Source: Flavimaribacter sp024343425 (GTDB lineage Bacteria > Pseudomonadota > Alphaproteobacteria > Rhizobiales > Rhizobiaceae). From it: a stretch of DNA of 64,000 bases. Each line of letters starts with the position of its first letter. Position 1 is the first letter of the stretch. Positions 24,707-33,814 of the stretch are shown here, piece after piece. The position numbers and the translations under genes are program-made. The DNA lies in contig OZ245773.1 of NCBI GenBank assembly GCA_965227645.1, positions 2,666,001 through 2,730,000 of the forward strand. The letters run 5' to 3'. Under the pieces are notes generated by a model. It had not been told where the DNA came from. It saw only the letters and a list, made by a program, of their open reading frames with translations, and did not search any database.

Positions 24707-24808
24707 GGGTTCTGTCCTTTGGAAAAGTGTGCCGCGGTAATTACAGCAACGCGGCCCGGAGGCAAGCACAATCCGACCAATCGAATCACAATTGCATCGC
24801 GGCTGAAA

Positions 24809-25432
24809 TCAGTCAGCAGCCGTGCGGAAACCGATCAGGCGGTCAGCGTATCGCGCCATCTGGTCGATTTCGAGATTGACCGTGTCTCCGGCGCTGCGCT
24901 CCGACCACGTGGTCACTTCAAGCGAATGCCGAATCAAAAGCACATCGAATATCTCAGCCTCGACGCTGTTGACAGTGAGGGACGTTCCGTCGAGCGCGAC
25001 CGAGCCTTTGGGCGCTATGTATTTCGCGAGATGAGATGGCGCGCGCAGCCGGAAGCGGCGCGCCTCGCCTTCGTCGGCGACCGAAACAATGTCCGCCTGC
25101 CCATCGACATGGCCAGAAACAAGATGCCCGCCGAGTTCGTCGCCCATGCGCAGCGACCGTTCGAGATTGATCCTTGCGCCCTCTTTCCAGCCACCGATTG
25201 TCGTCAACCGCAGCGCCTCTTCCCAGGCTTCGACCTCGAACCATTTCACATTGTCTTGAGGCTCTGGGAGCCCGGTCACGGTCAGACAGACGCCGGCGCA
25301 GGCAATCGATGCGCCAATATCGATCGTCAACGGATCGTATTGTGTGGCGATGCGAAGCCGCACGCCTTCATCCATCTCAGAAATCTTGTCGATTCTGCCG
25401 ATATCCGTGACGATCCCGGTGAACACGATCAT
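24809..25432 (-). CDS. ribE: Riboflavin synthase, alpha subunit
   Basis: Final step of riboflavin synthesis, dismutating two lumazines. The 207-aa protein starts at the diagnostic MFTGIV-like MIVFTGIVTDIG; its ATG overlaps the ribD stop as ATGA. Two tandem lumazine-binding domains are present, with repeated motifs ACAGVCLTVTG and ALDGTSLTVNS and the two lumazine-contact regions around SGHVDGQADI and the late EVTTWSER stretch. In some naming systems this gene is called ribC. Confidence 0.95.
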   Translation of the reverse strand: MIVFTGIVTDIGRIDKISEMDEGVRLRIATQYDPLTIDIGASIACAGVCLTVTGLPEPQDNVKWFEVEAWEEALRLTTIGGWKEGARINLERSLRMGDELGGHLVSGHVDGQADIVSVADEGEARRFRLRAPSHLAKYIAPKGSVALDGTSLTVNSVEAEIFDVLLIRHSLEVTTWSERSAGDTVNLEIDQMARYADRLIGFRTAAD

Positions 25433-26553
25433 ACCCTCTCGTAAATTCGGCACTTGTCCCGGCCGTAGGAAAGCCTGTCCGCAAGCCTGAAACCGTCCGG
25501 ACTGTCGTCGGCGTCAAGTGGCGCATCCACCCCGTCCGGGCCGATTTCGTCCGGACCGGTGTAGAGTACGATACGGTCGACGAGTCCCGCTTTCAGAAAG
25601 GATTGCGCAACCCGCGCGCCGCCCTCGACCATTACTGTAAAATAGCCCCGCCCGGCCAGATCATCGAGCAGTTCTGCAAGAGCAACGCCGCCATCGGCCG
25701 TTTCACACGCCATCAATTGGCATCCGGCGTCCGACAGAGCGCGATATTCGGCAGAGTCCGGCGATGCTGTGGTGGCCACGATCACCGGCGTGGTCGCGGC
25801 TGATTGCACCAGCCTCGACGAAAGAGGCAGCCTCAGGCGACTGTCGAGCACGAGCCTGACGGGAGAACGGGACTCCAGCCCAGGCAGCCTGCATGTCAGC
25901 TCGGGATCGTCTGCAAGCGCGGTCTCGACGCCGATCAGAATGACATCGCTGACGGCGCGCAAAATATGGGTCGCCGCACGGCTCTCCTCACCGGTTATAG
26001 CAACCTGCCCCGCCCCTTTCCTGCCGATTTTTCCATCGGCGGAAAGCGCCATCTTGAGAGTCACATGCGCGCGATTCTTATTGCGTTGCATGAGGTATCC
26101 CGCCATTGCGAAGTCGGCGTCCGCCTTGAGAACGTCCGTCAGCACCTCGACGCCAGCGTCCCTCAGGATCGCGTAGCCCCTACCGGAAACCCTGTGATCG
26201 GGATCGGTGGTGGCGGCCACGACTCTCTTAATGCCTGCTGCGACCAGCGCATTGGCGCAGGGCGGCGTGCTGCCGTGGTGGGCGCATGGCTCCAGCGTGA
26301 CATAGGCGGTGGCCCCCCTCGCGAGTTCTCCTGCTTCGGCGAGCGCCTCGGTTTCGGCGTGCGGTCGACCGCCGATTGCGGTCACGCCCCGTCCAATGAT
26401 CACCGGACCCGCCTCCGTGTCGCGTACGATCAGCGTGGCGACCGACGGATTGGTGCCCGTCCGGCCAAGATGCCGATAGGAATAGCGGATCGCGGCGGCC
26501 ATCATCCGCCGGTCGAAGTCACTTGCCTTTGACGAAACTGCATGTGTGTTCAT
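25429..26553 (-). CDS. ribD: Bifunctional riboflavin deaminase/reductase RibD
   Basis: A 374-aa two-domain enzyme: N-terminal zinc pyrimidine deaminase and C-terminal NADPH reductase. Zinc motifs HAETEAL and PCAHHGSTPPC are complete, with the catalytic glutamate in HAE. The reductase half has LKMALSADGKIG and the VMVEGGARVAQSFL segment. It is encoded between nrdR and ribE, with nrdR ending 9 bp before it and the ribE start overlapping its stop. Confidence 0.96.
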   Translation of the reverse strand: MNTHAVSSKASDFDRRMMAAAIRYSYRHLGRTGTNPSVATLIVRDTEAGPVIIGRGVTAIGGRPHAETEALAEAGELARGATAYVTLEPCAHHGSTPPCANALVAAGIKRVVAATTDPDHRVSGRGYAILRDAGVEVLTDVLKADADFAMAGYLMQRNKNRAHVTLKMALSADGKIGRKGAGQVAITGEESRAATHILRAVSDVILIGVETALADDPELTCRLPGLESRSPVRLVLDSRLRLPLSSRLVQSAATTPVIVATTASPDSAEYRALSDAGCQLMACETADGGVALAELLDDLAGRGYFTVMVEGGARVAQSFLKAGLVDRIVLYTGPDEIGPDGVDAPLDADDSPDGFRLADRLSYGRDKCRIYERV

Positions 26554-26562
26554 GGAGGTCTT

Positions 26563-27042
26563 CTAACCGTCCGGCTCGACTTCGGCGTCGATCTTGGCGG
26601 TCAGTTCGTTGATGACGTTCTCGAAATCCTTGGGATCGCTGAAATCCCGATAGACGGAGGCGTAGCGCACGAAGGCGACATCATCGATCGCCCGCAACGC
26701 CTCGATAACCATCAGTCCGATACGGTCGGAAGGAATGTCGGTTTCACCGGAGCTTTCGAGGCGTCGCACGATGCCCGAAACTGCGCGTTCGACGCGGTCG
26801 CGCTCGACCGGGCGTTTTCTCAACGCAATCTCGAAGGAGCGTATCAGCTTGTCACGGTCGAACGGCACTCGCCTTCCGGTTTTCTTGATAACCTGCAGGT
26901 CGCGAAGTTGCACGCGCTCGAACGTGGTGAAACGACCGCCGCAATCCGGGCACACCCTGCGCCTGCGAATGGCGGTCCCATCTTCCGCGGGTCGAGAATC
27001 CTTGACCTGGGTGTCTTCCGAGCTACAGAAGGGACAGCGCAT
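26563..27042 (-). CDS. nrdR: Transcriptional repressor NrdR
   Basis: Nucleotide-sensing repressor of ribonucleotide reductase genes, 159 aa. The zinc ribbon is formed by the cysteine pairs of MRCPFCSS and VCPDCGGRF. An ATP-cone follows, starting at VIKKTGRRVPFDRDKLIRS. The position downstream of glyA (with a PAP2 gene between) and before ribD is the usual rhizobial arrangement. Its targets carry NrdR boxes and lie outside this window. Confidence 0.97.
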   Translation of the reverse strand: MRCPFCSSEDTQVKDSRPAEDGTAIRRRRVCPDCGGRFTTFERVQLRDLQVIKKTGRRVPFDRDKLIRSFEIALRKRPVERDRVERAVSGIVRRLESSGETDIPSDRIGLMVIEALRAIDDVAFVRYASVYRDFSDPKDFENVINELTAKIDAEVEPDG

Positions 27043-27204
27043 GGCCTAGACCGCGATCTGGCTGGATTGAAACATTTGACCGAAGCTGTTCCGCTTGCTG
27101 GCCGGGCGAGACGCGCATCGTTGCGCATCCCAGGCACAACCATGACTCAACGCAGTCTGGAAGAGCCTCCCGGTCCGTTCGCGGTTTTTTCCAATCATCT
27201 TGCT

Positions 27205-28050
27205 CTATGCTTTGCCTGTAAGCCTTCGTGCTCGCTCGACGACCACGCCGGCGAATCTGCGAACGTACTTAACAGAACTGCTCCATGCATGGAAATAGGC
27301 GCCAGGAAAGCTGCCCGCAGCGTCGGACCAGACGCCGTCGACCGTAAACTCCCGGCGATGGCGATTAATGTCGAACAGGCGATAAAGCAGAACGCTAATC
27401 AAGGTGCAGAACAGAATTGCAAAGATGGTGTCGCTGGTGAAGTGCCTTCCAAGCATGATCCGCAGCATGGCCGCAACGCCTGCCGCCGCGACGATAAGCC
27501 AGGACAACGGCTTCCAGGCGAAAACCCTGTCTTCTTTTCCCATCAGGATTATGAGAACAGCTGCAAACGTCGCCGCAGCCGATCCTTCGCCGGAGACGAA
27601 CGAACAATTCTGCATACACTGGTCGCTTATGGAAAAGGCGGACGAAAAATTCGCGTTGCCGCCGAACTCCAGCACCTGTTGCGGCCGCGCCCTGCCCCAA
27701 TATTCCTTCAGGATCCCGTTGACCAGGAGGCCCGGCCCAAGCAGGAAGGAGGAGCAGACAAAGGCCCAGACGTTTCTGTGAACTTTCAGCCGTCCGGGCT
27801 CATAGAAGCTCGTGAGATACATCAGCAGGCTGAAGATAATGCCGGCTGTGATAATCCAGATGAAGGCGGAGCGAAGAAAGCGGACATAGGGATTCCAGGT
27901 CAGGAAAAACCGTCCGCTATCATTCGTAAACAGCGAGCTGATCCAGAGGTCGATTCCAGGCAATCCGACGAACAGGACAGTCGTGAACAGACAGACGGAA
28001 AGCAAGACGGCCAGTGTTTTCCAGAACTCCAGCTCGCTGTTCATCCCCAT
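27205..28050 (-). CDS. PAP2-family membrane phosphatase with altered motif 2
   Basis: A 281-aa inner-membrane protein with about six helices and the acid-phosphatase/PAP2 pattern. Motif 1 is KEYWGRARP (115-123) and motif 3 is RIMLGRHFTSD (197-207), both intact. Motif 2 reads CSFVSGEGS, so the histidine of the classic PSGH is replaced by glutamate at residue 155. Family members dephosphorylate lipid A, undecaprenyl pyrophosphate or phosphatidylglycerol phosphate. The change may mark a subgroup with its own chemistry or a weakened enzyme; I cannot tell which. It lies between glyA and nrdR, where it interrupts the usual gene pair. Confidence 0.85.
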   Translation of the reverse strand: MGMNSELEFWKTLAVLLSVCLFTTVLFVGLPGIDLWISSLFTNDSGRFFLTWNPYVRFLRSAFIWIITAGIIFSLLMYLTSFYEPGRLKVHRNVWAFVCSSFLLGPGLLVNGILKEYWGRARPQQVLEFGGNANFSSAFSISDQCMQNCSFVSGEGSAAATFAAVLIILMGKEDRVFAWKPLSWLIVAAAGVAAMLRIMLGRHFTSDTIFAILFCTLISVLLYRLFDINRHRREFTVDGVWSDAAGSFPGAYFHAWSSSVKYVRRFAGVVVERARRLTGKA

Positions 28051-28091
28051 CTGTTCCCGTGCATTATCCGAATGAAGCGACGCCGCGACCC

Positions 28092-29405
28092 TCAGAGGTC
28101 CTGATAGATCGGGAAACGGTCCGTCAGGGCGATGACCTTTTGCTTGACGGCCTGCTCAACGGATGCGTTGCCTTCTTCCGAGTTCGCCGTGCGCAGTCCG
28201 TCCATCACCTCGAGAATCAGCATGCCGATTTCGCGGAATTCGGCAGGTCCGAAGCCACGGGTCGTGCCGGCTGGCGTTCCGAGTCGTATGCCGGACGTGA
28301 TCGTCGGCTTTTCCGGATCGTTCGGCACACCGTTCTTGTTGCAGGTGATGAAGGCGCGGCCAAGCGCCTGTTCGGACGCCTTGCCGGTCAGGTTCTTCGG
28401 TCGCAGGTCAACAAGCATCAGATGCGTGTCGGTTCCGCCCGAAACGATGTCGAGGCCGCCCTCGACCAGCGTTGACGCAAGCACCTTGGCGTTTTCAACG
28501 ACCTGTCGCGCATAGTTGGAGAATTCCGGGGTCAAAGCCTCGCCGAACGCGACCGCCTTGGCGGCGATCACATGCATCAACGGGCCGCCCTGCAGGCCGG
28601 GAAAGACCGCTGAATTGATTTTCTTTGCGATGTCCTCGTCATTTGTCAGCACGAGGCCTCCGCGCGGCCCGCGCAGGGTCTTGTGTGTGGTCGAGGTCGC
28701 GACATGGGCGTGCGGAAACGGGCTGGGATGAACGCCGCCGGCGACAAGGCCCGCGAAATGCGCCATATCAACCCAGAACCACGCGCCTACGCTGTCGGCG
28801 ATGGCGCGGAACCGCGCAAAGTCGATTTCGCGGGAATAAGCTGAACCACCGGCGATAATGATCGCTGGACGGTGCTCGCGCGCCAGCGCTTCCACCTGGT
28901 CGAAATCGATCAGGCCGGTCTCCGGCACGACGCCGTACTGGACGGCGTTGAACCACTTTCCGGACATATTGGGACGCGCGCCATGCGTCAGGTGTCCGCC
29001 GGCGTCCAGACTCAAGCCGAGGATCGTGTCGCCCGGCTTCGCCAGCGCCATCATGACCGCCTGGTTCGCCTGACTGCCGGAATTCGGCTGGACATTGGCG
29101 AAAGCGCAGTCGAACAGCTTGGTGACGCGCTCGATTGCAAGGTTTTCCGCGATGTCGACAAACTGGCAGCCACCATAGTAACGCCTGCCCGGATACCCTT
29201 CCGCGTATTTGTTGGTCATCACCGAACCCTGCGCCTCCAGCACGGCGCGGGAGACGATGTTTTCGGAAGCAATCAATTCGATTTCGTGACGCTGACGATC
29301 GAGTTCATCCCCGATCGCCCCGAACAGAGCCGGATCAGCCTCCTGCAGGGACCGCGTGAAAAACGTGTCGGTGGAAGGCGCCGGAGATCTGGCTACGTCT
29401 GACAT
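28092..29405 (-). CDS. glyA: Serine hydroxymethyltransferase
   Basis: PLP enzyme interconverting serine and glycine while charging tetrahydrofolate with a one-carbon unit. The 437-aa length is normal. The PLP lysine lies in the conserved segment VATSTTHKTLRGPRGG. The tetrahydrofolate and tetramer regions EGYPGRRYYGGCQ and TITSGIRLGTPAGTTRGF are present. A 13-bp palindrome centred about 40 bp upstream (TGCTGATTCAGCA at 29440-29452) could be a regulator site, but I cannot name the protein. Confidence 0.97.
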   Translation of the reverse strand: MSDVARSPAPSTDTFFTRSLQEADPALFGAIGDELDRQRHEIELIASENIVSRAVLEAQGSVMTNKYAEGYPGRRYYGGCQFVDIAENLAIERVTKLFDCAFANVQPNSGSQANQAVMMALAKPGDTILGLSLDAGGHLTHGARPNMSGKWFNAVQYGVVPETGLIDFDQVEALAREHRPAIIIAGGSAYSREIDFARFRAIADSVGAWFWVDMAHFAGLVAGGVHPSPFPHAHVATSTTHKTLRGPRGGLVLTNDEDIAKKINSAVFPGLQGGPLMHVIAAKAVAFGEALTPEFSNYARQVVENAKVLASTLVEGGLDIVSGGTDTHLMLVDLRPKNLTGKASEQALGRAFITCNKNGVPNDPEKPTITSGIRLGTPAGTTRGFGPAEFREIGMLILEVMDGLRTANSEEGNASVEQAVKQKVIALTDRFPIYQDL

Positions 29406-29640
29406 TCGGAAGTTTTCCTTCAGCTGTTCGGTTCGATCTTGCTGATTCAGCAGGTCCGCGCGGGCCGGATACCCAGCCCTCTCTTGCGCTTGTCTGGCGA
29501 CTCAATAATGCGATGCGGCAAAATACTCAAGAACGACGGCGCAATCCTGTGCCGCAAGCGAATTGCAGCAACGGATTTTGCGACATGGGAAATGTTTTCG
29601 ATGCTTCCGACCCGACGCTCGAGTGGCGCAAGGCTCTCTA

Positions 29641-29672
29641 AAGAACCCGCTCTTACTGGAGAGCGAGTTCTT
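29641..29672 (-). terminator. Hairpin across the stop codon of the L,D-transpeptidase gene
   Basis: Arms of 13 bases with one mismatch (AAGAACCCGCTCT and AGAGCGAGTTCTT) enclose a six-base loop. The TAA stop lies at the edge of the stem. The minus strand has only TTCTTT after the arm, so termination strength is uncertain. Confidence 0.4.
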
Positions 29673-30939
29673 CTACGCCGTCACGGTGGTAAATGTCGTC
29701 GCGGAACTGGACGACGCCATCGGATGTCGACCAGGCGGTGATGTAGGTGAAATACACCGGCACTGGATCAGCAAGCGCAATTTCCGTGTTCTCGCCGGTC
29801 GCGATGACGGTTTCCATCGTCTGGCGATCCCAGCCTGCGGTGTTTTCCAGCAGCCAGGTCGTCAGGTCCCGCACGTTCTGGACGCGGACGCATCCGGAAG
29901 ACTCGAAACGCATCAGTTGGCCGAACTTCGACTGCTGCGGCGTGTCGTGCATGTAGACGGCATGCGGATTGTGGAAATTGATCTTGGTCGACGCCATGGC
30001 GTTGATCTTGCCCGGATCCTGCCGAAACATCAGCTTTGGCGCCTCAGCGACGTTCCAGTCGATCGTCTGCGGTGAAACCTCGTTTCCCTTATAGTCGAAG
30101 AGCCGGATGTTGTTGCGGGTCAGGTAGGTCGGATCCTCCCGCATCAACGGCATGATATCTTTCTCGACGATCGAACGCGGCGCTGTCCAGTACGGGTTGA
30201 GAATAATCTCGTGTATCTTGGAGTTCAGGATCGGCGTCTGGCGACTGATCTTTCCGACGATGGCCGTATGGCGCTGCACCACGCGGTTGCCTTCGACCGC
30301 CTCGATCTGCGCCGCGGGAATATTGACGACCACGTATCGATCTCCGAGGAAACCGGACATCGACTTCAACCGAACCAGATTGGTTTCAAGCTGACCTAGA
30401 CGAATGTTGGCGGGAACGTTCAGCGACGCGAAGCTGAATTGACCGAGAACGCCGTCCGCTGGCAGGCCGTGACGCGCCTGGAAGCGCTTGACGGCTCCCT
30501 CGACATAGGTGTCGAAGGCGTTGGAGGCGCCTGCTGCGCGCGGCAGATCGCCGGAAATGAAAAGACGTTGACGCAACACCGACACCGCAGGATCGTTGTC
30601 GCCCAGCTGAAGCTTGTTCGAGGCGGGCACCGTCGGCCAGCCACCCTGCATCACGATATTGTTGTAGGTGCGGATGGCGTCTTCGACGTAAATCACCGTC
30701 TCGGGACTCAAAATCGGAACGCGAGAACTGACTTCCTGCCCGCCGCGAGACCCTTGCGCGTCGAATTGATCGTCCCAGGAACCCCGCTGAGGAGCGTTGA
30801 TTATACTCTGAATAGCAGACTGCGAAAGATTCTGGGCTGTGGCGCCGGAAGCAGCAAGGCCTATTCCCGTCATCGCTGCGCCTCTTACAAACGCGCGTCG
30901 CGACAGATGTTTACCGATCTTCATTTTCGACATTTGCAT
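29653..30939 (-). CDS. L,D-transpeptidase, YcbB-like, Tat-type signal
   Basis: Periplasmic peptidoglycan cross-linking enzyme, 428 aa. The N-terminus carries a twin-arginine-type signal (SRRAFVRGAAM) followed by a hydrophobic stretch ending at an Ala-rich site. A peptidoglycan-binding_1 domain (about 90-180; NDPAVSVLRQRL, FDTYVEGAVKRFQARHGL) precedes the YkuD catalytic domain. The active-site block runs from YMHDTPQQSKFG to the nucleophile in SSGCVRVQN. Of several in-frame ATGs at the start, all keep the twin-arginine motif. Family knowledge: in Liberibacter and Sinorhizobium, LdtR controls an L,D-transpeptidase gene; an ldtR-like gene lies 3 kb away here, so regulation by it is plausible. 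Confidence 0.9.
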   Translation of the reverse strand: MQMSKMKIGKHLSRRAFVRGAAMTGIGLAASGATAQNLSQSAIQSIINAPQRGSWDDQFDAQGSRGGQEVSSRVPILSPETVIYVEDAIRTYNNIVMQGGWPTVPASNKLQLGDNDPAVSVLRQRLFISGDLPRAAGASNAFDTYVEGAVKRFQARHGLPADGVLGQFSFASLNVPANIRLGQLETNLVRLKSMSGFLGDRYVVVNIPAAQIEAVEGNRVVQRHTAIVGKISRQTPILNSKIHEIILNPYWTAPRSIVEKDIMPLMREDPTYLTRNNIRLFDYKGNEVSPQTIDWNVAEAPKLMFRQDPGKINAMASTKINFHNPHAVYMHDTPQQSKFGQLMRFESSGCVRVQNVRDLTTWLLENTAGWDRQTMETVIATGENTEIALADPVPVYFTYITAWSTSDGVVQFRDDIYHRDGVEELALQ

Positions 30940-31250
30940 TTACCGTCCGGCGAAGAAAACTGTCATCCATCGTTCATAACAGCCATATGCTTAACAAAAC
31001 GCGATCATACGCGCTACGACCCGCCTGCGCTCTTCACGATATTGCGAGTGCGCGGCTCTGGATCACAGGATCGAGGCGACAACCAGGAGCAACGATCGGG
31101 TCTCGAGTTTCACAGCAATATGGCCAATTCAAGGACTATTACTAACCGATCCCCTGCAAGGTCGCAAATCCGGTAAGACCGAATATGTTTGCTCCCCCGT
31201 GATCATTTTGTCAGATAGGTCGACGCCACTCATTTTGCCAGGAGGCCGCC
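30940..31250. other. Intergenic region between divergent ldt and saccharopine-dehydrogenase-like genes
   Basis: About 310 bp with no convincing gene. It must hold the promoters for both divergent genes. It ends in GGAGG just before the TTG start of the right-hand gene. I see no clear consensus promoter, riboswitch or operator. Confidence 0.5.
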
Positions 31251-32321
31251 TTGAAATTTCACTTGAGGGACGAGGATCGCTCCACCGAGCGCCGCGCGCC
31301 GGTGACCCCAAAGCATGCGCAGACCCTCATCGAGGCTGGGTGGGAAGTCGACGTTGAAACCAGCGCCAAGCGGATCTTCTCCGACAGCGACTATGCTGCG
31401 GCCGGTTGTCATATCAAGCCCGCCGGAAGCTGGATCGATGCGCCCGGCGATACGGTGATCCTCGGCCTGAAAGAACTGCCTCCCCTTCCAGAAACATTGC
31501 CTCACCGGATGATCCACTTCGCCCATGTCTACAAGGATCAGCATGGCTGGCGGGACGAACTGCGCCGCTTCGCGCGCGGAGACGGCCGACTTTACGACCT
31601 GGAGTTTCTGGTTGATTCGGAAGGCCGCAGGAAAGCCGCTTTCGGATACTGGGCTGGCTGGGCCGGAGCCGCCCTGGCGCTTTGGCGTCACTTCGCGCGT
31701 GATCAAGGCGTCGCCGGCCCTTCAAAAGGCTTGAGCAGTTTTGAAAACATGGACGCGCTGCGCTCGGAAATAGAAATGCTCGCGCAGGGCGGCAGGCGCC
31801 GTCCCCGCGCAATCGTCATCGGGGCGAAGGGTCGTTCCGGACAAGGCGCGGTCGATGCGCTCGGCATTGCCTGCGACGTGACTACCGAGTGGGACAAGGA
31901 AGAGACCGCCAATCTCGACCGGACGGCGCTCACCAATCACGACATCCTGGTGAATTGCGTGCTGGTTTCCGGCCCAGGATTGCTGCTGCTTACTCCGGAA
32001 GACCTTGAAGGGCCGAACCAGAGAATCAGAACGGTTTCAGATGTATCGTGCGACCCCTTGAGCGACTACAATCCTCTGCCCATCTATCGCGAGCCGACAA
32101 GCTGGGAGCGACCATTCATCACAGTTGGCAGGAATGGCGACGGGGAAGAGATTGAACTGACCGCTGTCGACAATTTGCCGTCTTTGCTGCCAAAAGAAGC
32201 TTCCGAGGACTTCTCCAGGCAATTGCTTCCCTCTCTTCTCGCCTTCGACCACGGAGAGGAATGGCGGGCGGCGCTCGATATTTTCAAAAGCAAGATCAGG
32301 GAACTGGAGACTGCCGGATAA
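31251..32321 (+). CDS. Saccharopine dehydrogenase-like protein (NAD+, L-lysine-forming type)
   Basis: A 356-aa protein resembling fungal LYS1, the enzyme that splits saccharopine to lysine and 2-oxoglutarate. The N-terminal alanine-dehydrogenase-like start is typical (LRDEDRSTERRAPVTPKHAQ), as are the segments HFAHVYKDQHGW, AFGYWAGWAGAA and AIVIGAKGRSGQGAVDAL (nucleotide loop). The C-terminal half has DVSCDPLSDYNPLP. The start is TTG with AGGAGG 6 bp upstream; no better ATG exists. In bacteria its direction and role are not fixed by sequence: it may serve lysine breakdown or synthesis. It is encoded upstream of fumC on the same strand with an 84-bp gap. Confidence 0.85.
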   Translation: MKFHLRDEDRSTERRAPVTPKHAQTLIEAGWEVDVETSAKRIFSDSDYAAAGCHIKPAGSWIDAPGDTVILGLKELPPLPETLPHRMIHFAHVYKDQHGWRDELRRFARGDGRLYDLEFLVDSEGRRKAAFGYWAGWAGAALALWRHFARDQGVAGPSKGLSSFENMDALRSEIEMLAQGGRRRPRAIVIGAKGRSGQGAVDALGIACDVTTEWDKEETANLDRTALTNHDILVNCVLVSGPGLLLLTPEDLEGPNQRIRTVSDVSCDPLSDYNPLPIYREPTSWERPFITVGRNGDGEEIELTAVDNLPSLLPKEASEDFSRQLLPSLLAFDHGEEWRAALDIFKSKIRELETAG

Positions 32322-32405
32322 CGGGACGAAGAGTATTGCCATCGGGCGCTGCATCGCCTTAAGGACTTCATCAATTTTTCAAAGTACTGGAACCGGAGAG
32401 TGACG

Positions 32406-33806
32406 ATGACGGATTTTCGCAACGAATCAGACAGTCTCGGAACGGTTCAGGTGCCCGCCGACAGGCTTTGGGGCGCCCAGACCCAGCGATCGCTGCACTA
32501 TTTCAGCATTGGCGACGACATTATGCCCGAGGACATGATCACCGCCTATGCGACGTTGAAGCGGGCGGCGGCGACCGTCAACCATCGCGGCGGCAGGCTT
32601 GAAAAGAAGCAGCACGATCTCATCGTGCAGGTGTGCGATGAGATTCTGGCTGGCGAACATCGCCAGGAATTTCCGCTTCACGTCTGGATGACCGGCAGCG
32701 GAACGCAGTTCAACATGAATGTAAACGAGGTCATTTCCAATCGCGCCTGTCAGTTGGCCGGCACGGAAATCGGCAGCAAATCTCCGGTTCACCCCAACGA
32801 CCACGTGAATATGGGTCAGTCCACGAACGATTCCTTTCCAACCGCCATGTGCATCGCCGCCGCCGAAGGTTCCGCCAAGCGGCTCCTGCCGGCCGTTCGC
32901 GCGCTACGGGATTCGCTGGACGCGAAGGCGAAGGCGTGGGACGACATCGTCAAGATCGGCCGCACCCACATGCAGGACGCGACGCCGCTGACGCTGGGTC
33001 AGGAGTTTTCCGGCTATGTCGGGATGCTGGACGACGCTGCGCGTCATGTTGAGCAATCGCTTGAGAGCGTCTACCGACTGGCGCTCGGCGGCACTGCGGT
33101 CGGTACGGGAATCAATACAGCCGCCGGTTTCGACGTTGAAACTGCAGGCGAGATCGCGTTTCTTACCGGGCTGCCCTTTGTGACCGCGCCCAACAAGTTC
33201 ACGGTTCAGGGTTCGCATGACGCGCTGGTGCATCTGCATGGCGCTCTGAAGGTGCTTGCCACAGCGCTATTCAAGATCGCCAACGATATTCGTCTTCTGT
33301 CCTGCGGACCGCGCTGCGGATTTCAGGAACTGATCATTCCCGAAAACGAACCGGGTTCGTCAATCATGCCCGGCAAGGTCAATCCGACGCAGTGCGAAGC
33401 TCTCGCCATGCTGGCGACGCAGGTGATGGGCAACGACGTTGCAGTGACGATCGGGGGCGGCGCAGGATACCTGGAAATGAACGTCTACAAGCCGCTGATC
33501 ATATTCAACCTGTCGAAATCCATCCGGCTGATGACCGATGGCTGCGACAATTTCCGTCAGTTCCTGGTCGAGGGCATGGAGCCCAACCGCAAACAGATCG
33601 ACGCCTATGTGGAGCGCTCGCTGATGCTGGTGACCGCCCTCAGCCCCGTCATCGGCTACGACAAGGCCTCGAAGGTGGCGCATCACGCGCATCACCACGA
33701 CCTGTCGCTGCGCGAGGCGGCGCTTGCTCTCGGCTTTGTCGACGCGGAAGAGTTCGACCGTATCGTCGACCCCGCCGCGATGGTGCGGCCGGCCAAGGCC
33801 GAATAA
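32406..33806 (+). CDS. fumC: Fumarate hydratase, class II
   Basis: Iron-independent TCA-cycle enzyme hydrating fumarate to malate, 466 aa. The start ATG has GGAG 7 bp upstream; a GTG 6 bp earlier is less well placed. The superfamily signature is GSSIMPGKVNPTQCE. The substrate regions TGSGTQFNMNVNEV and NDHVNMGQSTNDSFPTAM and the TAxGTGIN-type TAVGTGINTAAGF are all present. It converges on ldtR with 8 bp between stop codons. Confidence 0.97.
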   Translation: MTDFRNESDSLGTVQVPADRLWGAQTQRSLHYFSIGDDIMPEDMITAYATLKRAAATVNHRGGRLEKKQHDLIVQVCDEILAGEHRQEFPLHVWMTGSGTQFNMNVNEVISNRACQLAGTEIGSKSPVHPNDHVNMGQSTNDSFPTAMCIAAAEGSAKRLLPAVRALRDSLDAKAKAWDDIVKIGRTHMQDATPLTLGQEFSGYVGMLDDAARHVEQSLESVYRLALGGTAVGTGINTAAGFDVETAGEIAFLTGLPFVTAPNKFTVQGSHDALVHLHGALKVLATALFKIANDIRLLSCGPRCGFQELIIPENEPGSSIMPGKVNPTQCEALAMLATQVMGNDVAVTIGGGAGYLEMNVYKPLIIFNLSKSIRLMTDGCDNFRQFLVEGMEPNRKQIDAYVERSLMLVTALSPVIGYDKASKVAHHAHHHDLSLREAALALGFVDAEEFDRIVDPAAMVRPAKAE

Positions 33807-33814
33807 GCCTCAGC

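Noticed and set aside
24707..24808. Possible FMN riboswitch before ribH
   Set aside because: The gap is only about 100 bp and does not show the conserved RFN helices.
26542..28104. Open frame of 520 codons opposite nrdR and the PAP2 gene
   Set aside because: It crosses two real genes and their gap; composition and lack of motifs mark it as a shadow.
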